A stretch of 6,511 bases of DNA from the NCBI GenBank assembly GCA_002067565.1, contig MVQZ01000232.1:1-6511 (forward strand), given 5' to 3'. The position numbers and the translations under genes are program-made. This DNA comes from Methanobacterium sp. PtaU1.Bin242. GTDB taxonomy: Archaea; Methanobacteriota; Methanobacteria; Methanobacteriales; Methanobacteriaceae. The notes under the pieces were generated by a model, which saw only the letters and a program-made list of their open reading frames with translations, was not told where the DNA came from and ran no database searches. The number at the start of each line of letters is the position of its first letter. The first letter of the stretch is position 1. Positions 1-5,880 of the stretch are shown here, one piece after another.

Positions 1-171
1 AAAACAACCAACATGATGGTAGTTGTGGGTGGTGGAATTAGAGATGAAAAAACCGCCGCAAAGATCGTAAAAGCAGGTGCAGATATCATAGTAACCGGTA
101 CGGTTGTTGAAAACAGTTTTAAAGTAGAAGAAAAGATTAAAGAACTGGTTAGAGGTGTAAGATCAGTTTAA
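1..171 (+). CDS. Geranylgeranylglyceryl phosphate synthase, C-terminal part (5' end outside window)
   Basis: The last 56 codons and the TAA stop are present. The family joins geranylgeranyl diphosphate to sn-glycerol-1-phosphate, forming the first ether bond of archaeal membrane lipids; it is a soluble or membrane-associated TIM-barrel enzyme. The visible part reads VVVGGGIRDEKTAAKIVKAG and then ADIIVTGTVVE, which match the last two phosphate-binding loops of the barrel (GGGIR and TGT), followed by a charged C-terminal helix ending RGVRSV. This pattern is typical of the GGGP synthase/PcrB family. Other phosphate-binding TIM barrels share a G-G-G-I-R loop, so the family call is strong but rests on one quarter of the protein. 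It ends in a run of eight T just past the stop, so it is probably the last gene of its transcript. Confidence 0.85.
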   Translation, partial: KTTNMMVVVGGGIRDEKTAAKIVKAGADIIVTGTVVENSFKVEEKIKELVRGVRSV

Positions 172-172
172 C

Positions 173-180
173 TTTTTTTT
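173..180 (+). terminator. Oligo-T terminator after the lipid synthase gene
   Basis: Eight consecutive T begin one base after the TAA stop. Archaeal RNA polymerase stops at such tracts without needing a hairpin, and no stem is seen upstream. Confidence 0.6.
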
Positions 181-400
181 ACAACCTCTTTAATTTATGT
201 TCTTAAAAATCTTATGGACTTTAATTTATATTGAGTTTTAAGTTAATCTTTGGCTTTAATTATTTTAAATTTTAATCATTCTTCTGGGGTTGGGGATCGG
301 ACTGTAATTTTAAGACATTTTTTTTTAATAACATGGATGTAATGATAATTTCTCCTTTTCGATCATTAACTCCTATAGTTAAATAATTTAAGCTACATAA
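181..400. other. Non-coding gap with a G-rich island and T9 run
   Basis: This gap before the DUF169 gene is very AT-rich and has no credible ORF. One island at about 282-304 is much richer in G (GGGGTTGGGGATCGG at 286-300) and is followed by nine T at 318-326. In an AT-rich genome such an island plus a T tract could mark a short transcript. I find no stable stem in it and no complementary C-rich stretch. Weak TATA-like stretches near 372-390 could serve the downstream gene. Confidence 0.35.
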
Positions 401-408
401 TAGAACCC

Positions 409-413
409 GGTGA
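409..413 (+). promoter_or_regulatory. Ribosome binding site of the DUF169 gene
   Basis: GGTGA lies six bases before the ATG at 420 and matches the archaeal anti-Shine-Dalgarno sequence. It fixes the start of this gene at the first ATG. Confidence 0.65.
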
Positions 414-419
414 AATAGC

Positions 420-1109
420 ATGGTAGAAAGTACTTGTGATGTAAATGGATATGATATAGTGTCTCAAAAATTAAAGGAAAATTTAGGGTTAACTAAATCT
501 CCTGTTGCTATAAAATTTGTTTTAAGAGAAGAGGATATTCCTGAGGGTATAGAAAAGATAGAAGAGGGTATCAGACACTGTGAAATGGTTTTAAAAGCCA
601 GTAAAGGCGATATTTTTTATGCAACCGCTGAAGAACAGACCTGTAAAGGTGGAGCAGCTGCACTGGGGCTAATAGAACCTCCGGAAAAGGTGAAAACTGG
701 TGAGATGTATCAGAGTCTGGGAAGGTTTTCCAGTTTAGGATCTGCCAAAAGGACCATGGATGAAATTCCAAAGATCGAGCATATGATGTACGCGTTAGTC
801 TACACCCCTCTGGAGAAGGCCACCTTTGATCCTGATGTCATTGTGATTATCAGTAACCCTGCTCAGGCAATGATTCTGGCTCAAGCCATCATCTACACCC
901 TGGGTGGTAGGGTGGAGGCTGACTTTTCAGGTATTCAATCTATATGTGCCGATGCTGTGGCTGGTCCATTTACCAGAAAAAGGCCTAATATCACTTTAGG
1001 TTGTAGTGGATCCCGTAAGTATGCAGATGTACAACCAGATGAAGTGATAGTTGGAATGAATGGTGAAAATATAGGCTGTATCATCAATGCATTAGAAAGC
1101 ATGGACTGA
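420..1109 (+). CDS. DUF169 family protein
   Basis: A 229-residue soluble protein of the DUF169 family (COG2043), common in methanogens and anaerobes and without an assigned biochemical role that I know of. Recognisable features are the N-terminal stretch LGLTKSPVAIKF, the block EEQTCKGGAAALGL (about 71-84), the region with FDPDVIVIISNPAQAM (about 136-151), and the C-terminal part with AGPFTRKRPNITLGCSGSRK (181-200). Six cysteines sit at 6, 54, 75, 176, 195 and 220; those in HCEM, TCKGG, SICAD and GCSGS lie in conserved-looking segments and could bind a metal or cofactor, but no classic CxxC cluster is present. There is no signal peptide or membrane segment. The length agrees with the family. 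It stands alone: the upstream gene ends in a T8 tract and the next gene is convergent. The start is supported by GGTGA six bases upstream. Confidence 0.88.
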   Translation: MVESTCDVNGYDIVSQKLKENLGLTKSPVAIKFVLREEDIPEGIEKIEEGIRHCEMVLKASKGDIFYATAEEQTCKGGAAALGLIEPPEKVKTGEMYQSLGRFSSLGSAKRTMDEIPKIEHMMYALVYTPLEKATFDPDVIVIISNPAQAMILAQAIIYTLGGRVEADFSGIQSICADAVAGPFTRKRPNITLGCSGSRKYADVQPDEVIVGMNGENIGCIINALESMD

Positions 1110-1171
1110 TTTTAGCTTATTGTTTTCATTTAAATTAGGCTAATTTCGATTAAATACAATTCTTTTTATTT
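1110..1171 (+). terminator. T-rich termination region after the DUF169 gene
   Basis: Several T4-T5 runs follow the TGA stop, the clearest at about 1162-1171 (TCTTTTTATT). This suits intrinsic archaeal termination in a convergent gap. No single long T tract is present, so the end point is uncertain. Confidence 0.35.
1132..1146. repeat. Perfect 7-bp inverted repeat
   Basis: AAATTAG, one G, then CTAATTT. It lies 22 nt past the DUF169 stop. Its dyad form suits a protein site or a small RNA stem; it may also be chance in AT-rich DNA. Confidence 0.5.
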
Positions 1172-1172
1172 A

Positions 1173-1193
1173 TTAAGGTTAAATTAACCTTAA
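1173..1193. repeat. Perfect 10-bp inverted repeat in the convergent gap
   Basis: TTAAGGTTAA, one A, then TTAACCTTAA: 20 of 20 paired positions around a single central base. It lies about midway between the two convergent genes. A one-base centre is too tight for a full hairpin loop, so as RNA it would close as a 7- to 8-bp stem; as DNA it is a good dyad. It may help to end transcripts from both sides or bind a protein. Confidence 0.7.
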
Positions 1194-1227
1194 AAATTTA
1201 TTTTATAGTATGTTTAGAATGGTTTGT

Positions 1228-1233
1228 AAAAAA
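1228..1233 (-). terminator. Oligo-T terminator of the zinc deacylase gene
   Basis: On the minus strand a T6 tract (A6 at these positions) lies about 33 nt beyond the TAG stop. It is the first strong T run after the gene. Confidence 0.4.
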
Positions 1234-1265
1234 CGTATTATAGCTTATGAGGTTTTTTAATAATT

Positions 1266-2147
1266 CTACAAAACATGATGATAGCTTAAAAAGGCTTTCA
1301 TCTGGTTGTAGGAAACCTCTATACTTTCGGGTGATGCAACACCATCGGGTGATTCCACTTCACATATTACTGAGGGAATTTCATGCAAGTTGCATAATGT
1401 TATTAACATTCCCGGTTCCTGTGCTAATGCTAACAGGGTGGAGTGGGATTTTCTATTTATATACACAGCTATCTTTGAACTTTTAATACTAGGATAATAA
1501 ATCACTGATGTTTTGGCCGGATCAGTGCTGGTACCATGACAATCAGCCAGGGAAGTTATATCTAAATTTTGAGCAATCTTAAAAGCCATATTAGTGGGGG
1601 AGCCTGTAACATCAGCTGCTAAATTAAGGTTCTCATTATTAAAAAGTTTACTATTCTCTGCACTGGCTACAGGAGCTATAAAAGGGATTATATAAATAGT
1701 TCCCCTTAAATTTATATTTTGCAAATAATTAACGAGCTTTAAAGCCGCTATCTGTGGTGGTAGTTCATTTCCATGGACTCCGGCGGTGATCATGACTCGG
1801 GGTTTTGATCCATCACCTATAGTTATGAGGGGGGATCCCTTCTTAGTAGCGTCCAATATTCTGTTATTCAATGAATTTTCAGGTATATAACTCATAATTT
1901 CGATGTTTTTGGTTATATCACTACCAGGAATCTCTTTTATAATATCTAATTTTAATCTGGTTTCATTGGTTTGATTCTGGTTATTCTGGTTGTCCTGAAG
2001 ATTATTATTTCCGATAGTAGAATTAGATTTTAATCGTTTTAGTAGGAGATTATTAATCCAGTAATAAATATGTCCCATAAGAACGTAATAATAGATTTCT
2101 CTGCTTTTAGGGATTTTCACGTCTTTAGATGAATTTTCATTGCTCAT
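1266..2147 (-). CDS. Succinylglutamate desuccinylase/aspartoacylase-type zinc deacylase (M14-like)
   Basis: A 293-residue protein with the fold signature of the aspartoacylase/succinylglutamate desuccinylase branch of zinc carboxypeptidases, which remove acyl groups from amino acids or related amides. The motif GVHGNE (about 124-128) gives zinc ligands His125 and Glu128. A third ligand is likely His204 in ADCHGTS, and the catalytic Glu is 263 or 265 in CEVESPDG. The usual substrate-binding NxNR appears as NLNL, so the Arg is missing and the substrate may be atypical. Before the domain are about 90 extra residues: an aromatic and hydrophobic stretch (YYYVLMGHIYYWINNLLL, about 19-36) and an Asn/Gln-rich linker (about 46-63). 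I chose ATG 2147; a TTG at 2156 would add three residues. Neither has a clear ribosome site. The actual substrate cannot be read from the sequence. Confidence 0.8.
   Translation of the reverse strand: MSNENSSKDVKIPKSREIYYYVLMGHIYYWINNLLLKRLKSNSTIGNNNLQDNQNNQNQTNETRLKLDIIKEIPGSDITKNIEIMSYIPENSLNNRILDATKKGSPLITIGDGSKPRVMITAGVHGNELPPQIAALKLVNYLQNINLRGTIYIIPFIAPVASAENSKLFNNENLNLAADVTGSPTNMAFKIAQNLDITSLADCHGTSTDPAKTSVIYYPSIKSSKIAVYINRKSHSTLLALAQEPGMLITLCNLHEIPSVICEVESPDGVASPESIEVSYNQMKAFLSYHHVL
1974..1991 (-). repeat. Tandem 9-bp repeat encoding the Asn/Gln linker
   Basis: ATTCTGGTT occurs twice head to tail on the plus strand, with degenerate neighbours from about 1954. On the coding strand it encodes repeated Asn-Gln-Asn. 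This suggests slippage growth of a flexible linker inside the deacylase gene. Confidence 0.6.
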
Positions 2148-2200
2148 AGTAATCAATTTGATTCAGATTTTGTTTAAGTGAATTTTTTGATGTTAAGAAA

Positions 2201-2277
2201 GATTAATTTTTCTTCTTAGTTAAAAATTCATGATTCATGATAATTATAATCTATGATTAATTTATTCCAGATTAATT
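2201..2277. repeat. Repeated GATTAATT and TTCATGA motifs upstream of the deacylase
   Basis: GATTAATT occurs at 2201-2208, 2255-2262 and 2270-2277. Between them TTCATGA is repeated head to tail at 2227-2240, and ATTATAAT forms a small palindrome near 2243-2250. The cluster fills the 161-nt gap upstream of the deacylase start and could hold its promoter and operator. No TATA box stands out, and AT-rich chance repeats are common. Confidence 0.4.
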
Positions 2278-2300
2278 GAATGGGGTACTATTTTTAAGAT

Positions 2301-2307
2301 AAAAAAA
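2301..2307 (-). terminator. Oligo-T terminator of the nucleotidyltransferase gene
   Basis: On the minus strand a T7 run begins one base after the TAA stop of the nucleotidyltransferase. This suggests its transcript ends here and the deacylase is transcribed separately. Confidence 0.6.
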
Positions 2308-2308
2308 T

Positions 2309-2971
2309 TTATAGGGGTTTATTTTCTAGTATCTTAAGATAATCATCCCATTGGTTTATGTTTATTAGTTCCAGAGGATTATGGGGAGGAACACCATAAA
2401 AAACCACTCCTTCTTTTATCATATCTCCCAGAATAGGATTTAGGTTGCTATTTTTGCAGGGTAAATACTCTTCTAAAAGTTTGGAGTGACAGACAAAGGG
2501 CATTCCCAGTCCTTTTGTTGAATCTAGATATCCTGTATCTTTTCTTGCCAGAATAGAAACTATGTTTTCAGTTTCAGGATGTTGCATTGCTTTATCTATA
2601 AGCTTTTGCAAGGTGAGGGTGGAAACTGTGGGCTGATCGGCGGCAACACATAAACATAGCCCTGGTTTAACATTTCTGGCTCCGTTTAACAGCGTTTCAG
2701 ATAAATGAACATCTATCATGGGATTGGATATTACTCTAATCTCATCAGAATTATAGCCGGATAGAATAGTCTCTATTTCGCTGCTGAAATGGCCGAGAAC
2801 AATTATTGATTGGTTAATAGTGGTTTTGGTAACATTTTCCAGTGTTTGGATTATAACTGGTTTTCCGTGGAGGTCCAGAAGAAGTTTATGTTGAATATTA
2901 AGGCCCAACTTTTTTTGATCTTGTATCATTCTCCTATTTTTACCAGCGGCCGCTATGATGGCTGAGACCAT
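2309..2971 (-). CDS. MobA/MocA-like nucleotidyltransferase
   Basis: A 220-residue single-domain protein of the MobA-like NTP transferase family, which includes enzymes joining CMP or GMP to molybdopterin. Visible motifs are the nucleotide-binding loop AAAGKNRRM (7-15), the lysine region HKLLLDLHGKPV (about 28-39), the metal-binding AADQP (110-114, Asp112), and a C-terminal ELININQWDDY (about 201-211) that corresponds to the usual D-I-D/N-T-P-E-D-x segment. About ten extra residues lie between RRM and the K-L-L-L segment compared with the bacterial MocA pattern. Methanogens need molybdopterin dinucleotide for formylmethanofuran dehydrogenase, so a cofactor role fits, but a sugar- or alcohol-phosphate nucleotidyltransferase cannot be excluded. 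ATG 2971 is preferred over GTG 2980 because the GTG lies inside the ribosome site AGTGAT. It is flanked by T-runs on both sides, so it is likely monocistronic. Confidence 0.78.
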   Translation of the reverse strand: MVSAIIAAAGKNRRMIQDQKKLGLNIQHKLLLDLHGKPVIIQTLENVTKTTINQSIIVLGHFSSEIETILSGYNSDEIRVISNPMIDVHLSETLLNGARNVKPGLCLCVAADQPTVSTLTLQKLIDKAMQHPETENIVSILARKDTGYLDSTKGLGMPFVCHSKLLEEYLPCKNSNLNPILGDMIKEGVVFYGVPPHNPLELININQWDDYLKILENKPL

Positions 2972-2975
2972 TTGT

Positions 2976-2981
2976 ATCACT
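2976..2981 (-). promoter_or_regulatory. Ribosome binding site that decides the nucleotidyltransferase start
   Basis: AGTGAT lies four bases before the ATG at 2971 and matches the end of the archaeal GGAGGTGAT consensus. The in-frame GTG at 2980 is part of this site, so it is probably not the start. Confidence 0.55.
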
Positions 2982-3005
2982 TTGTTTCATTTAATGTTTA
3001 ATTTC

Positions 3006-3013
3006 TTATAAAA
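3006..3013 (-). promoter_or_regulatory. TATA box for the nucleotidyltransferase gene
   Basis: TTTTATAA on the minus strand lies about 35 nt before the ATG, so initiation about 25 nt downstream would give a leader of roughly a dozen bases that includes the ribosome site. It overlaps the T-rich end of the upstream gene. Confidence 0.4.
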
Positions 3014-3020
3014 ATAAAAA
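3010..3020 (-). terminator. T-rich terminator of the secreted-protein gene
   Basis: TTTTTATTTTT on the minus strand lies about 28 nt after the TAA stop. Its downstream edge merges with the TATA-like box of the next gene, so the end of one unit and the start of the next share the same bases. Confidence 0.45.
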
Positions 3021-3047
3021 TATAGGAGAATTTAAATCAGAATATGG

Positions 3048-4229
3048 TTAAGGTCTCAGTTCAATGACCTGGGCGTAAATGACACTCATTCCCGCGCCAT
3101 CAGTACTGCCATCACTCCAAATAACTAATTTAACTGGATAATCTCCAGTATTCTCTATTACTATGCCGGTGATCAGGTCTGCGTAGTTGGATACTGTGTC
3201 TGTATAGTCCATGGTCATACCTATAGGCAGTGGAAATCCAGCACCCATGACTGCATCTCTTAAAGCCCTTCCGGGTGGGCAAGTACCGTGACTAGCCCAT
3301 TTAACAGTTGCGTTGGGGTCAGGATCATATACGGAGACGTAGGAAACATTGTTTTTTCCATGGGCTGAAGTATGTGGAGGAATTATGGTGTTGTTCCATG
3401 CTTCTATAAATTGATTGGCGTTATAAGCCCTGGCGTTATTATCCAGGTCTGAATAATAGTTCATTCCAGTTGAAGTATCGCTGATAACAACCTGTACTTG
3501 GGCCCCATTATAGGCCATAATGGGCTGGTCTGGTGGATGAGTTTGCATGTCTTGTATTACGCCTTCTCCAAAGTATATTTTTAGTTTATCTGGGGTAACC
3601 GTGTTTCTGCCGTCGTTGAAGTTAGCAAGAGAATAATCAAGAGCGGTGGTATTCCCCACTTCAGATTGGTTATACCAGCTCTTGAATTCATCTAATGTCT
3701 TATATTGGTGAGGAATGGTGTCGTTGTTGAAATTATTTTCACTAACCGACTTTAAGGTTGTGTTGCCTTGTTTAATTTCAATTCCATCCTTAGTTTTGAC
3801 GGCTACAGTGTATGGTGTTTTAAATCCCCAAACAAATGTTGGATTTGTTACTATTAATTTGTTTCCCTGCACAGTCAACATTCCTGCTCCTTTAATGCCT
3901 TCAGCAACACCATTATCAGATATACCACTCCCAGCAACGTTTTCCATTAAATTTGGGGCGGCTCCTGTAGTTAAACTGGTGAAAATTTCCCAGAATTGAT
4001 AATTTTTAGCATATTCTACCAGATAGTCCGGATGATAAAGAAGGGGAACTTTACGTATTTTATTATTATCCACCACATGAGTTCCGTTTAAAACTGTATC
4101 TCCCAGAGGAAGAGAGGCTATTTCTGCAGGATTTTGGGGAGTGGTGTATTTGCCCACTGCCGTTCCAAGAGGGTACATCGTTGCTCCCACTATAATCAGT
4201 ATAATAATCACTATAAAGGGATGTTTCAT
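3048..4229 (-). CDS. Membrane-anchored or secreted protein of unknown function
   Basis: I do not recognise the family. The 393-residue protein begins MKHP, followed by one strongly hydrophobic segment (about 5-24) and then a long polar region, so it is probably tethered outside the cell by an uncleaved N-terminal anchor or exported by a signal peptide. No second membrane segment is seen. There are eight N-X-S/T sequons (Asn 48, 156, 169, 187, 193, 279, 294, 306), which suits archaeal surface N-glycosylation. The only cysteine is 317, in SHGTCPPGRALRDAVMGAGF, which looks like a conserved core. The C-terminal part (about 350-393) reads like alternating strands of a beta domain. A GGGGAGTGTGAT ribosome-like site lies 15 nt before ATG 4229, which is far for its role, but no other ATG, GTG or TTG is in frame before the upstream stop at 4272-4274. 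Base use is like its neighbours. Confidence 0.75.
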   Translation of the reverse strand: MKHPFIVIIILIIVGATMYPLGTAVGKYTTPQNPAEIASLPLGDTVLNGTHVVDNNKIRKVPLLYHPDYLVEYAKNYQFWEIFTSLTTGAAPNLMENVAGSGISDNGVAEGIKGAGMLTVQGNKLIVTNPTFVWGFKTPYTVAVKTKDGIEIKQGNTTLKSVSENNFNNDTIPHQYKTLDEFKSWYNQSEVGNTTALDYSLANFNDGRNTVTPDKLKIYFGEGVIQDMQTHPPDQPIMAYNGAQVQVVISDTSTGMNYYSDLDNNARAYNANQFIEAWNNTIIPPHTSAHGKNNVSYVSVYDPDPNATVKWASHGTCPPGRALRDAVMGAGFPLPIGMTMDYTDTVSNYADLITGIVIENTGDYPVKLVIWSDGSTDGAGMSVIYAQVIELRP

Positions 4230-4571
4230 TAATATGGACAGATTATCACACTCCCCAAGTTTCAGGTGTCTTCATAATACTTGAGGGTTTATCCCATCTC
4301 GATTTTGGTTGCTTAGTTAATTCTTTAGTAATATAAAGGTTCAGACCTTTCATAATAGACCAGCCTTGTCTCTTAGACATTTGTTGTAGCTTCTTTTGAC
4401 ATTAAAAATAATGTTGGGTTTTTTATGTTTATACGTTTATTTATATTTTGTTAAATTAAATTCTCCCCTTTAAAGGAAAGCAGCTTTTGTATTATTATAT
4501 TTATCATAGTCTTAATAATAATATTTTTTAGATAAAACTCGTTTAGATATAATATTGTATTCTTTAATTGA
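4230..4571. other. 342-nt non-coding gap with hairpins and a possible promoter
   Basis: The gap lies between the ligase stop and the start of the secreted-protein gene, both on the minus strand. It holds the hairpin cluster described separately (4335-4424) and a 10-bp palindrome CCTTTAAAGG at 4467-4476. A minus-strand TATA-like TTTATATTA lies at 4329-4337 and would give the secreted-protein gene a leader of about 75 nt. The rest is AT-rich without a credible ORF, and no clear T-run follows the ligase stop on the minus strand. Confidence 0.5.
4335..4424 (+). ncRNA. Possible small RNA: three short hairpins ending in T6
   Basis: Read on the plus strand, three perfect small stems follow one another: AAAGGT-TCAG-ACCTTT (4335-4350), TGTCT-CTT-AGACA (4367-4379) and ACATTA-AAAA-TAATGT (4399-4414). 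A T6 tract follows at 4419-4424. An extra AGAC at 4357-4360 could pair with the same GTCT, so two middle folds compete. The stems are short and AT-rich, no family is recognised, and the same bases may instead be the leader of the minus-strand gene at 4229. Confidence 0.25.
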
Positions 4572-5801
4572 TCAACAGATCATTTTCTCTAGATTCTCTT
4601 TTATCTCCTTTATTTTGTCCTGTCCATTCCCTCCAATGAAAATGGATGAATATTTTTCTTTGCACTTTAAGGTGAATTCTACTGCTTGGTTAACATTATC
4701 TAAAACTTTAACCGGCCCTTGATAACCTTTATTTATTAAGATCTTCTTAGCCTGGAGAGTGGTATCGTCGAGACCGGGAAATAAACCTACTAAACATGGA
4801 TTGGTGTGGGATACTTCTTTGAAAATGCCGTATCTCCAGTGTTCATTTGATCGGGGTGTTCCCAGTAACATCACATCAAAATTTACTTCCTGAAATACAG
4901 CAGCCGTTGCAGAGATATTGTCTGTTTTCCCGATTATTATTCTTGTATTATCCATTTTTAACTCGGTTATTCTTCCATCCACAGCATCAAACGTTTTTAA
5001 AGTTTTATTAATGATTTTTGATGGTATTTTTAGAATTTCAGCCACCTTTAAAGCGGCAGCAGCGTTTTGACGGTTGAATTTTCCGAATAATTTCAATTCT
5101 CCAGGATAATGGTCAAAAAAGAAGGTTTCCTTGGTATAATCTTCCATTGAGGATAATGATTTGTCATTAATGTTTAAAACAGCCTTTTTGTCTTTTAGGA
5201 ATTTTTGCATTGATTTTTGGTAATTTTGAAGGGATTGATGTACATTTAGATGATCGCATCCTAGGTTGGTTACCACTATTAAATCGAAGTCAAAGTTGTA
5301 GGAGCAGAAATTCAGGGTCATATCACAGACTTCTACAATTAAGAAATCATAATCTTTCTTTGAGGCTTCCAGAATGATTTCGGTGTATCCATCAAATCCT
5401 CCACCGGCATTTCCACCTAAAAGGACATTATAACCGGAATTTTCTAATATTTCTTTAATCATAAAACAGGTGGTGGTTTTACCGTTGGTTCCGGTTACTC
5501 CTATGGTGAATAGGTCTCTGTGTTGTGTTAATACATCTGATAATAATTTGTCAGATGATTTTAGCTTTTTAAAAATTCCATTATTCCATAAACTGGGGCT
5601 TAAAACAACAGCATCTGCTGAATTTATTTTATCCCAGTCATGACTCCCTAATTCAAGTTCAAATTCATGATCATCATTTTGATCATATTCTATTTTCAAG
5701 TTTTTATTCATATCAGAAGCGTAAACCTGATTTTCATCGTTTAAAAGGGAATGTAAGGCCTTTTTACCTTCCACTCCCAGACCTACCACTGCAACTTTCA
5801 T
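4572..5801 (-). CDS. MurD-like Mur ligase family protein
   Basis: A 409-residue, three-domain Mur ligase. Domain 1 is a Rossmann-like module starting MKVAVVGLGVEG (1-12), as in MurD. Domain 2 has the ATP loop GVTGTNGKTTT (101-111), the metal-binding Glu in VEVCD (Glu157), the TNLGCDHLNVH segment (178-188) and GKFNRQNAAAA (240-250). Domain 3 begins near GRITEL (276-281) and ends IGGNGQDK. The family uses ATP to join an amino acid or peptide to a carboxylate. In this lineage that could serve pseudomurein or a cofactor, but neither is shown. Two oddities: the lysine that is normally carbamylated (Y-x-x-x-K) appears as Met198 in LQNYQKSMQKF, and the domain-3 D-Y-A-H or N-D-S-K-A-T-N motif is replaced by GKTDNISAT (291-299). 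ATG 5801 has only a weak ribosome site (GGTAG). It is the first of the minus-strand genes. Confidence 0.82.
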   Translation of the reverse strand: MKVAVVGLGVEGKKALHSLLNDENQVYASDMNKNLKIEYDQNDDHEFELELGSHDWDKINSADAVVLSPSLWNNGIFKKLKSSDKLLSDVLTQHRDLFTIGVTGTNGKTTTCFMIKEILENSGYNVLLGGNAGGGFDGYTEIILEASKKDYDFLIVEVCDMTLNFCSYNFDFDLIVVTNLGCDHLNVHQSLQNYQKSMQKFLKDKKAVLNINDKSLSSMEDYTKETFFFDHYPGELKLFGKFNRQNAAAALKVAEILKIPSKIINKTLKTFDAVDGRITELKMDNTRIIIGKTDNISATAAVFQEVNFDVMLLGTPRSNEHWRYGIFKEVSHTNPCLVGLFPGLDDTTLQAKKILINKGYQGPVKVLDNVNQAVEFTLKCKEKYSSIFIGGNGQDKIKEIKENLEKMIC

Positions 5802-5811
5802 ATTACTACCG

Positions 5812-5823
5812 GTATTTGAATAA
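5812..5823. repeat. Direct repeat copy 1, GTATTTGAATAA
   Basis: The same 12 bases recur at 5908-5919, exactly 96 bp away. This copy sits 11 bases upstream of the ligase ATG, next to its ribosome site, where a bound protein could block expression. Confidence 0.6.
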
Positions 5824-5827
5824 AAAT

Positions 5828-5839
5828 TCTAAATTTAGA
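5828..5839. repeat. 12-bp perfect palindrome TCTAAATTTAGA
   Basis: A fully symmetric dyad 27 nt upstream of the ligase start. It has the size and position of an operator for a dimeric regulator, though AT-rich palindromes can arise by chance. Confidence 0.5.
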
Positions 5840-5880
5840 TTTATGGTTTAATAAACATTTAAAATGGTTTGTGTAGTTAT

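Noticed and set aside
571..771. Minus-strand open frame of 66 codons
   Set aside because: It lies wholly inside the DUF169 gene on the other strand and shows no family motif.
1213..1227. TTTAGAATGGTTTGT resembling TTTAAAATGGTTTGT at 5858-5872
   Set aside because: A 14 of 15 match between two AT-rich gaps with no common position relative to genes; chance is likely.
1247..1486. Plus-strand open frame of 79 codons
   Set aside because: It is antisense to the 3' end of the zinc deacylase, whose active-site Glu region is encoded there, and has no motif of its own.
2148..2156. TTG at 2156 as start of the deacylase
   Set aside because: It adds only three residues before an ATG and has no better ribosome site; the ATG at 2147 is the simpler choice.
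3715..3999. Plus-strand open frame of 94 codons
   Set aside because: It is antisense to the secreted-protein gene; its hydrophobic look follows from the reverse complement of that gene, and it has no ribosome site.
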